Assembly (NCBI GenBank): GCA_937901365.1
Contig: CALCEF010000096.1
Location: 1 to 5,548 of the forward strand
Direction of reading: 5' to 3'
DNA: 5,548 bases
Source: an uncultured euryarchaeote
GTDB taxonomy: Archaea; Thermoplasmatota; Poseidoniia; Poseidoniales; Thalassarchaeaceae
A program made the translations under genes and the position numbers. The notes under the pieces were generated by a model. The model was not told where the DNA came from. It saw only the letters and a program-made list of their open reading frames with translations, and ran no database searches. Position 1 is the first letter of the stretch; each line of letters opens with the position of its first letter. Below, piece after piece: positions 1 to 5,548 of the stretch.

Positions 1-242
1 TACGGCGTGTGAATATCGATGGTTGTAGTCGCATCGATGTCTTTGCTCACTACCGATTCAACAAGTCGCACACGCGCGCGTACGCGAACAGCTTCCAACC
101 ATTCAGTGTCTACGAGGGCCTCCAAATCGATATTGTTGGCCTCCATGTGGTTTTTGATTGCAACATTGGCCTGAGGGAGGAATGGGTATCGCGCTGTGAC
201 GACGGGGTCCTCGATGGCTGGAGGCTGCAATGGCATCGGCAT
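1..242 (-). CDS. priL: DNA primase large subunit PriL, N-terminal 80 residues (3' end beyond window)
   Basis: This is the beginning of a gene read leftward off the window edge; 80 codons and two bases are visible. PriL is the iron-sulfur, non-catalytic subunit of the archaeal/eukaryotic-type primase. It pairs with PriS to make RNA primers at the replication fork. The recognisable signature is near the N-terminus: residues 13-26 read VVTARYPFLPQANV, matching the ARYPFL..A start of euryarchaeal PriL. A helix with LEAL follows (residues 40-43), then the A..RAR.R.VESV pattern (about 51-64) typical of the same domain. The Fe-S domain would lie outside the window. ATG at 242 is chosen; a second in-frame ATG lies at 236 and a TTG at 275, and the frame is closed by TAG at 284-282. 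No strong ribosome binding site is seen. The gene diverges from the MptE-like gene. The plus-strand frame over the same bases has no family features. The call rests on motif memory over a short piece, so it is good but not certain. Confidence 0.8.
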   Translation of the reverse strand, partial: MPMPLQPPAIEDPVVTARYPFLPQANVAIKNHMEANNIDLEALVDTEWLEAVRVRARVRLVESVVSKDIDATTTIDIHTP

Positions 243-299
243 GGAGTGTCTACCGGGTGAACGAGGGTTCTTCAAGGCTCTCTATACCTCCGGCTGAAT
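243..299. promoter_or_regulatory. Divergent intergenic region between priL and the MptE-like gene
   Basis: These 57 bases separate two divergent starts and should carry the promoters for both genes. The only TATA-like element I can point to is TATA at 283-286 (minus strand reads GGTATAGAG). It lies about 42 bases upstream of the priL ATG, which would fit a transcript with a short leader of roughly 15-20 bases. It is too close to the GTG at 300 to serve the plus-strand gene. No clear TATA box or Shine-Dalgarno sequence is visible for the plus-strand gene. The promoter role follows from gene arrangement; the specific box is a weak call. Confidence 0.35.
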
Positions 300-1031
300 G
301 TGGACCCCTCTGTTCTTCCCGACCTGATTGATATTCAGGATGAAATCAGAACTGATTTCGGTTGGAAATTGGAAGACGACTTAATCTCTGCAAGAGAACT
401 CCGAGATACCTGTGATGAAAAGTCGTGGGCCGAACCGACATGGACAGAAAAGGGTCGTGAAACAACCCGGTTGAACCTCCAAGAGAGGTTGATCTCCAAA
501 CCATTGACCATCCTTGGAGCCGCCGCTGATGCTGAAGATGTAAGGGGTGCAATCGAAGATGGACACGCGATTATCGCTGCAGACGGAGCCGTGGGCGTCC
601 TTAACGAAGTAGAGTTCCCTGAAATTGCATGGGACGCATTGCAATGTGTCGTCAGTGATGCCGATGGAGATGAAACCCATCTAGCGATGGCAGCTGAACG
701 AGGTGTAATCTTCAGTCTACATGCGCACGGAGACAACATCGATGAATGGACATCCTTTCTCGATGTCTTGCACATATATTCTACTCCAATCATCCTGACA
801 CATCAAACCCCTGAAACCATTCTGGGCATGCACAACCCTGGTGGATTTACCGATGGGGATCGGGCAGTTTGCCTCGCTTTATCGATGAACGTCTCGCCGA
901 GCGAACTCACTCTGAGGGGTTTTCGAACCGACATCATTGGGCGGTGGACAGGCTCAACAGTTCCAGAACGAAAGATGCGTAAATTAGAGTGGATGAGACG
1001 CATCGTTGAGATTGCGGGGGTGGAGATGTGA
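300..1031 (+). CDS. mptE: MptE-like 6-hydroxymethyl-7,8-dihydropterin diphosphokinase (COG1634/DUF115 family)
   Basis: This 243-residue soluble protein belongs to the archaeal family that transfers pyrophosphate from ATP to 6-hydroxymethyl-dihydropterin, standing in for bacterial FolK in folate/methanopterin synthesis. Visible family marks, in order: an N-terminal helix region with IRTDFGW (16-22); a Rossmann-like strand ILGAAAD (71-77) where relatives usually have a GAGPSL-type loop; AADGA (93-97); SDADGDE (119-125), the acidic motif expected to bind metal and nucleotide; HAHGDN (141-146); and GGFTDGDRAV (181-190), followed by LRGF (205-208) and a basic C-terminal helix (224-234). Length suits the family. 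The start is GTG at 300: the frame is open only back to TGA at 258-260, contains no ATG before residue 130, and the N-terminal family segment needs nearly all of it. No Shine-Dalgarno sequence is seen. The stop codon overlaps the next gene's GTG, implying one operon. The family is clear; the exact reaction is inferred from it. Confidence 0.85.
   Translation: MDPSVLPDLIDIQDEIRTDFGWKLEDDLISARELRDTCDEKSWAEPTWTEKGRETTRLNLQERLISKPLTILGAAADAEDVRGAIEDGHAIIAADGAVGVLNEVEFPEIAWDALQCVVSDADGDETHLAMAAERGVIFSLHAHGDNIDEWTSFLDVLHIYSTPIILTHQTPETILGMHNPGGFTDGDRAVCLALSMNVSPSELTLRGFRTDIIGRWTGSTVPERKMRKLEWMRRIVEIAGVEM
1016..1022 (+). promoter_or_regulatory. Shine-Dalgarno sequence deciding the GTG start of the membrane protein
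   Basis: GGGGGTG differs by one base from GGAGGTG, the complement of the archaeal 16S rRNA tail, and ends 5 bases before the GTG at 1028. It supports that codon over the in-frame ATG at 1049, whose upstream bases (GAGG only 2 bases away) are badly spaced. The site lies inside the last codons of the MptE-like gene, as expected for translational coupling. Confidence 0.6.
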
Positions 1032-2005
1032 ATCTGGTTCATGAGGCGATGGCTCGCGAATCCAGCCCCGATGGCAAGAAACCCAAGAAGAGTGCAAAGA
1101 GTAACGCGCGAACCAGATTTTTCGCGACACTCATCACTTGGATTTTGTTGAATCTTATCTGGTTACAAGCATCACAAGCAGTCGCCATCAATGAAGTCAA
1201 TGAACATGGTCGCGATGTGAATGGAAAATATACTCTTGATGTACCCAATATGATGGGCATGGATCGAGAAACTCCAGTCGAATTGACCTGTGATTTTGAG
1301 CCAAAAAATTCGACATCTCCAGTCGTTTTTGTTCGCATAGAGTACGAAACCCCATCGGGTGATTTATCGACAATATGGGAGGGCAACTCAACAGATGAAT
1401 GCCAAACAACATCATTGTCATTAATCCCTGGGAAACACATCTTTTACACGACAGTAATCCAAGGTGAAAATGCAGACTTGTATCCCTCTCGAAATCTGAG
1501 CGCTGAAATGAATCTAGGTATGCAGATTTGGCAACCCTTCCGCGTTGAGGGATTCATTGTAGCAAACGCTCTCGGGTTGTTTTTGGGAATCGCAGACCGA
1601 GCCATTCGCGGCATCATTCGAAGGCGAAAGGAATCACTCGTTCGCAACATGCCTCTACACAAGCGACGCCAGAAGGAAGAATGGGAGCAAATCGCCCATT
1701 CAATGTCTGGCGGAGATGCTGTTGAAGTTGACGATTTGATTGGATTCCAACCGCAAGGTGCTGATGAAAGCATGGAGATGCAACGGCGGAGGATGCGGGA
1801 GCAATTTGCAGCCCAATCTGCAGAAGCCGATGGTGACACCGATGCATTTGTCGATGATGAAGCCGTTGACCAAGATGATGAATTGGGCCCTGGAACAACC
1901 GAGGGTCTGACAGGAAAGGTCGAGGCAGATCGCAATATTCGAACAGTTGGCGATCTCTGGCGTAGACTGAGTGGAAATGAAGCCAGTAAGAAGAAAAAAC
2001 GCTGA
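1028..2005 (+). CDS. Membrane protein of unknown function with glycosylatable extracellular domain and charged cytoplasmic tail
   Basis: I do not recognise this 325-residue protein. A basic N-terminus (KKPKK..K...R.R, 17-30) precedes a hydrophobic segment (31-48), giving an uncleaved signal anchor by the positive-inside rule, or possibly a cleaved signal. Residues about 50-170 form a beta-rich domain with two cysteines (88 and 125) that could form a disulfide, and three N-glycosylation sequons (N94-S-T, N120-S-T, N156-L-S), all on the expected outer side. A second, weaker hydrophobic segment (about 174-190, GFIVANALGLFLGIADRAI) is followed at once by a strongly basic stretch (191-214), placing the rest in the cytoplasm. 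The tail has charged helices, an acidic run rich in D/E (266-286), and ends in KKKKR. The predicted topology is in-out-in. The GTG start overlaps the upstream TGA stop (GTGA) and has a good Shine-Dalgarno sequence. The stop abuts that of polC. Coding is secure; function is unknown. Confidence 0.85.
   Translation: MNLVHEAMARESSPDGKKPKKSAKSNARTRFFATLITWILLNLIWLQASQAVAINEVNEHGRDVNGKYTLDVPNMMGMDRETPVELTCDFEPKNSTSPVVFVRIEYETPSGDLSTIWEGNSTDECQTTSLSLIPGKHIFYTTVIQGENADLYPSRNLSAEMNLGMQIWQPFRVEGFIVANALGLFLGIADRAIRGIIRRRKESLVRNMPLHKRRQKEEWEQIAHSMSGGDAVEVDDLIGFQPQGADESMEMQRRRMREQFAAQSAEADGDTDAFVDDEAVDQDDELGPGTTEGLTGKVEADRNIRTVGDLWRRLSGNEASKKKKR
1985..1999 (-). terminator. Possible U-rich intrinsic terminator of polC, inside the opposing gene
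   Basis: Reading leftward past the polC stop (TAA at 2008-2006), the minus strand shows six T (1999-1994) followed by CTTCTT. Archaeal RNA polymerase can terminate at short T-rich tracts in the non-template strand without a hairpin, so this tract, starting 7 bases after the stop, is a candidate. The same bases encode the lysine-rich tail of the membrane protein on the other strand. The tract is seen; its terminator role is inferred. Confidence 0.4.
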
Positions 2006-5000
2006 TTATGCACTCATGAAATCATTGAGTGTAAACACGGTCACGCGATCGTTCTTGAACAATGAATCAGCGCTATTAATCAATCCTTCAACACGTTGTT
2101 GAGTATAGAGATCAACCTCATAATGTTCGATTACATGCTGCATCACTCGGATGTATTTACGGACAGCACCTTCACTGACTGTAAGGGCCAGATTACCACC
2201 ACAAAGGTGCGCTTCACCGCGGGCGAAATCAATACCTGAGCGCATGCCTTGATTCCCTCGACCCTTGTCGACACCCTTGATGCATTTTCCTGACAAGGGA
2301 AACCGCCGATATGATTCACCACAGCGAACACATCGGAATTTTTGTCGCGTGAATGCGAGCAGATTCCCACGTAAATCTGGAAGGAAATGCGACTCGACTA
2401 CTTGACTGGCAACCTTTCGAACATCAACACCTCGTAATTGTTGACACAGGAGCAGTTGTGCATTCATCTTGTCAATCATGGTATCCAGTGTCTTGTAGGA
2501 CGAATTTGTTGGACCCGAATCAATGGATTGTGCATCGTGAGTGAAGCCATATCCTCGAAGGGCCCCAACGGTTCCTTTTCGTCGATCGACAATATCCATT
2601 TGATTCGCAATATCTGATGGGTTCGGTTGTTCTTGAGTAGCCTCGTAAAACCCTCTGTGATACCACCAAGCGGTATCGACGTTGAGGGCTTCCTTGTCGA
2701 GTTCTTCAGGATTGAGGCGAGTCGAGAGTGTCAATGGTGCATCCATCCTACCTCCACGATTGCTTGGTAACAACTCTCGACTGAAGTTTAGTAGACAATC
2801 CAGCAATAGAATAAGCGCATCCTCATCTCCATCACAGTTTCGTCGTTTGGCTGCATGATACAGTGTATGTCCATATCCAGCACTGGCGTCTGACCAACCG
2901 ATAATTCGTGTCAAGACACCCCCAGATGTGTGTGGTGCAAGGCCCACACATAGGTGGCCGACGAGATCATCAGCTGTGGTTGCATTGTAGAACGAATCCA
3001 TCCCATAGAACCGTTCTAGCAACTCATCGACAAAAGCAGCGGCTCGGAGAAGGTAACTCTCGGCTTTACGACTGATAATGAAATCTTGAGGATACAATTC
3101 CAATATTTGATCCATCTTGGTGAGTGGCGCACCATCGATATCGTGCGTGTAACCCAATTCGACCAATTTCTCAACATCGGTGCCGATATCCTTCGGCTTG
3201 AAGTGTGTCACAGGAACATCAATCATATCGAATCGAATGGTGCCAGCCTTGAATGAAGGAAGTTGGTGTTTGGCTCGAAGAATTCCTTTTTCCAGCGGTT
3301 CAGGATATCGCTCAAGAGAGGTCAATCCTTTGACACCCTTGAATTTCTTCGGGATTCGATCAAGTCCCATCTTGATTCGTTTCGTTTCAAGGAGCGCGGG
3401 GAGATTCACGGATTGATTGATTCCTTTCCGTCGACCATTCGAGGGCCTACCATCCTCGATCGGTTTGGTTTTTCCACCACATTCTGTGGGGTCATCTGGA
3501 ATCATTCGATGATGACAAATTGTGTAAGGCGAACGCTGGCCACACTTGATGCACTCCCTTGTCCCCATTGTTACGAGAATAGTGCCTTTGTTGGCTGCTT
3601 CGGTAATCAATCGCTGAGGCCCTCCTTCATTTCCGATTGGGAAAATACAGTGTGGCTTTCCTTTCATCTCTCGAGGGGCGGCTTTTTCGGGCCGACCCAT
3701 GCGACAACCGATTCTGCACGGCGCTGCTGCAACCCAGCGGAGGTCGCTGCATTTTCTGACCAACCAAAGTGCCCCATCGACTCCATGTTCATCCAGCAAA
3801 GCCTCTGCCGCTTCAAGCGCAGATGGATTTGCGGGCCCCTGATCGACGATTTCTTCGGCTGCTTTACGCCCTTCTGCATCAGTTTCTGCAATACCCAGCC
3901 CCCTCTGTCTCGCAGCGGTTTCTGCAGCGATTCGCAGTGTTGCACGTTGATTCTCAAGGTCCTCTTTCCTTTTCAGCTCAGAATCACAAATCTGACGGGC
4001 GTCAACCAATTTCTTCAGTCGCGAAGTGAGGTGTGCATCCGCATCAACACGAATTTCCACCTGCTTTCCATCGCTTGAAATTTGCAATCCCAAACCCTCG
4101 ATAAGCGGTTGCCATCCGTGCATGATGAGAAGATCTGCACCGTCGTGTATGTGAGGTATTCCAAGAATCATCAATGCAGATTTGATGACCCCATGTTCTT
4201 GGTGATGTGTACCATTTGGCCATTTGCCAAGAACAGAATCTGAGATTTCTTGGAGTTGGCCAGGCATCTTTTCAGGGACGGAGTTACGCACACTCACTTT
4301 CGCCGATTGGTTTTGACCACTCATGGGCAACTCCGCTGGAGTGTGGTCAATCGGTTCCCAATTCTCAACTGCACCCGGCAAGCGCATCCAATTTCGGTCA
4401 GGGTGTGGATGGGTTGAGATTCCATCTTCGGGGTGGGACGCCGCCTCGACTTTCCCTTTCAGCAGCATTTCGATGACATGTGGGGCGAATTCCAGAGGAA
4501 GATCATTCCACCATAGATTCCAAGGAGGTGGTATCGCGGTCAAAAAGTTCCGAGAAATTTCAACCACAGTATCCCAATCAAGCGTCATTTTTCTTAATTC
4601 GCGTTGCCATTGACGCTGTCTACGATGGTTTGCAAGATTGTCGTCCGCGTCATCAACAGAACCTGTAGAAGGCACACCATCGGGTAAACGACGTCGTGAA
4701 ACTCCAAGCATTTCTGCGAATTGCTCCACTTTTTCTTCAGATTTCAAGGCCTCCAACAAGTCGCTGGCGAACCAATCTGAAACATATCCGGAAGGTACCA
4801 ATGGTTTGTTGTTCTCTGCAAATTCTCCATATCCAATCATCAATTCTCCATTGTCCCAAATTGAAAGTACATCATCTTCGATTCTGTGCCACATTTCTGT
4901 TGATTGGATTCGACCATAGCGACCACTGGTGAGCAAGACAGTGGGTCCATCCAATTCATCGCAGGGAACAACAGCGCAGGCTTTTCCTGGCCGTTCGATT

Positions 5001-5548
5001 TTCATCTGTGTTCCAACGGCCAAAAAGTCCCCCATCGCATGCATTGAGGCTGGATTCACACCGGCTGCTGCAAGCCCAGAAGTTCGCGGTCGCCCATAGC
5101 GCAATCGGAATCCACCGGGTGTATTGGGTTCTCCGAATACTGGCCGACCGGCGATGATATCACCCATAAATCGATCATCAGTCTTGATTTTTCGTCGCTT
5201 TGCTGTGGTTGATGCACCACTCTTTTTCTGCCTTGAAGCAAATTCTGAAATGAAATCCCAACCAGGAATTTCCAATCGCTCAGTGTGTTTCTGAATCTTT
5301 GCCGCCTTCAGGCACAAACCTTCACCGATCACCAACATGACACCGCCACGAATTCGCTTGCGGTATGCGTTGCTCGGAGGCGGCTCCACGATATTACGAA
5401 CCTCTGGATATCCTGCACATTCGATATCTTCGGTTTCTTCCCCATTGACCATGATTGGACAGGCTCTGACAATCATTTCGATTTCTTCCGGGGGGGGCTT
5501 GTATTGCAACCCTCCACGGTAGACACCAAATTCTTCCTTCACACGCTC
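2006..5548 (-). CDS. polC: DNA polymerase D large subunit DP2, catalytic (N-terminus beyond window)
   Basis: DP2 is the polymerising subunit of archaeal replicative polymerase PolD; it works with the DP1 exonuclease subunit. About 1180 residues are visible. The frame stays open to the right edge (GAG CGT before GTG at 5542), and the first residues (GVYRGGLQYKPPPEEIEMIVRACPI) align with a region roughly 190 residues into known DP2 proteins, so the true start is outside. Counting from that GTG: RGGVMLVIGEG (65-75); GGFRLRYGRPRTSGLAAAG (143-161), core barrel; a variable middle (281-440); APCRIGCRMGRPEKA (607-621); zinc site CIKC (664-667) with C688; KRIKMGLDRIPKKFKGVKGL (721-740); RFDMIDVPVTHF (770-781); GWSDASAGYGHTLYHAAKRR (882-901); catalytic NCDGDED (902-908, bases 2819-2839); last zinc site CVRC (1071-1074), C1087, LCGG (1113-1116); and a PCNA-binding-like tail TLNDFM (1171-1176). 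There is no intein at the NCDGDED site, where some archaea carry one. The identification is secure. Confidence 0.97.
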   Translation of the reverse strand, partial: ERVKEEFGVYRGGLQYKPPPEEIEMIVRACPIMVNGEETEDIECAGYPEVRNIVEPPPSNAYRKRIRGGVMLVIGEGLCLKAAKIQKHTERLEIPGWDFISEFASRQKKSGASTTAKRRKIKTDDRFMGDIIAGRPVFGEPNTPGGFRLRYGRPRTSGLAAAGVNPASMHAMGDFLAVGTQMKIERPGKACAVVPCDELDGPTVLLTSGRYGRIQSTEMWHRIEDDVLSIWDNGELMIGYGEFAENNKPLVPSGYVSDWFASDLLEALKSEEKVEQFAEMLGVSRRRLPDGVPSTGSVDDADDNLANHRRQRQWQRELRKMTLDWDTVVEISRNFLTAIPPPWNLWWNDLPLEFAPHVIEMLLKGKVEAASHPEDGISTHPHPDRNWMRLPGAVENWEPIDHTPAELPMSGQNQSAKVSVRNSVPEKMPGQLQEISDSVLGKWPNGTHHQEHGVIKSALMILGIPHIHDGADLLIMHGWQPLIEGLGLQISSDGKQVEIRVDADAHLTSRLKKLVDARQICDSELKRKEDLENQRATLRIAAETAARQRGLGIAETDAEGRKAAEEIVDQGPANPSALEAAEALLDEHGVDGALWLVRKCSDLRWVAAAPCRIGCRMGRPEKAAPREMKGKPHCIFPIGNEGGPQRLITEAANKGTILVTMGTRECIKCGQRSPYTICHHRMIPDDPTECGGKTKPIEDGRPSNGRRKGINQSVNLPALLETKRIKMGLDRIPKKFKGVKGLTSLERYPEPLEKGILRAKHQLPSFKAGTIRFDMIDVPVTHFKPKDIGTDVEKLVELGYTHDIDGAPLTKMDQILELYPQDFIISRKAESYLLRAAAFVDELLERFYGMDSFYNATTADDLVGHLCVGLAPHTSGGVLTRIIGWSDASAGYGHTLYHAAKRRNCDGDEDALILLLDCLLNFSRELLPSNRGGRMDAPLTLSTRLNPEELDKEALNVDTAWWYHRGFYEATQEQPNPSDIANQMDIVDRRKGTVGALRGYGFTHDAQSIDSGPTNSSYKTLDTMIDKMNAQLLLCQQLRGVDVRKVASQVVESHFLPDLRGNLLAFTRQKFRCVRCGESYRRFPLSGKCIKGVDKGRGNQGMRSGIDFARGEAHLCGGNLALTVSEGAVRKYIRVMQHVIEHYEVDLYTQQRVEGLINSADSLFKNDRVTVFTLNDFMSA
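2012..2035 (-). other. PIP-box-like C-terminal motif of DP2
   Basis: The last ten residues of DP2 include VFTLNDFM, which fits the PCNA-interacting pattern (hydrophobic at position 4, aromatic at 7) except that the usual first glutamine is valine and position 8 is methionine. Archaeal DP2 proteins commonly end in such a motif to bind the sliding clamp. The position at the extreme C-terminus supports the reading; the missing glutamine lowers confidence. Confidence 0.5.

Noticed and set aside
9..260. Plus-strand open frame of 83 codons at the left edge
   Set aside because: It lies opposite the priL start, whose minus-strand translation carries the ARYPFLPQA signature; the plus-strand product has no family features.
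273..275. TTG as an alternative priL start
   Set aside because: It would add 11 residues with no family resemblance and would leave only 24 bases to the opposite start codon; the ATG at 242 is simpler.
335..793. Minus-strand open frame of 152 codons opposite the MptE-like gene
   Set aside because: Ser/Ala/Arg-rich shadow translation with no recognisable motif; the plus strand has a full set of family motifs.
1444..2013. Minus-strand open frame of 189 codons opposite the membrane protein
   Set aside because: Its Ser/Arg/Pro-rich composition is typical of an antisense frame; the plus-strand frame has coherent topology, overlap and ribosome binding site.
2339..2343. Run of five T as terminator of the plus-strand operon
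   Set aside because: It lies over 330 bases beyond the stop, inside polC, and is short; there is nothing to distinguish it from coding sequence.
3263..4078. Plus-strand open frame of 271 codons opposite polC
   Set aside because: Long, but its product is a Phe/Ser/Arg/Cys-rich shadow of a region where DP2 motifs and zinc cysteines are clearly encoded on the other strand; no start signal was seen.
5540..5542. GTG as the real start of polC
   Set aside because: The frame stays open to the window edge, and the first visible residues match the interior of DP2, so roughly 190 residues should lie outside.

Overview
The window looks like a piece of a euryarchaeal chromosome. The main evidence is the gene that fills its right two thirds: the large subunit (DP2) of DNA polymerase D, an enzyme found only in archaea. 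Its wording (for example the GEETED..GYPEVRNI and RGGVMLVIGEG stretches) reads to me as Thermoplasmatota-like. Balanced base composition, very tight gene packing and mostly acidic proteins would suit a marine group such as Poseidoniales (Marine Group II). That placement is inferred from remembered family patterns, not from a search.

Layout, left to right. (1) Bases 1-242, minus strand: the first 80 codons of a gene running off the left edge, recognised as the archaeal DNA primase large subunit (priL). (2) Bases 243-299: a 57-bp divergent intergenic region holding the start signals of both flanking genes. (3) Bases 300-1031, plus: an MptE-like (COG1634/DUF115) 6-hydroxymethylpterin diphosphokinase of archaeal folate/methanopterin synthesis. 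(4) Bases 1028-2005, plus: a membrane protein of unknown function, overlapping the previous gene by 4 bases and preceded by a good Shine-Dalgarno sequence. (5) Bases 2006-5548, minus: DP2 (polC), complete at its C-terminus and missing its N-terminus beyond the right edge. The stop codons of genes 4 and 5 are directly adjacent, with no base between them.

Functionally, two core replication genes (primase large subunit and replicative polymerase large subunit), both on the minus strand, flank a two-gene plus-strand operon that joins pterin cofactor synthesis to an uncharacterised surface/membrane protein. I see no mobile element, CRISPR array, tRNA/rRNA gene or intein. Coding density is close to 99 percent, and no stretch over 57 bases lacks a gene. 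The main unknown is the membrane protein. The rest is well-known archaeal housekeeping machinery with some unusual details in gene arrangement and motif residues.
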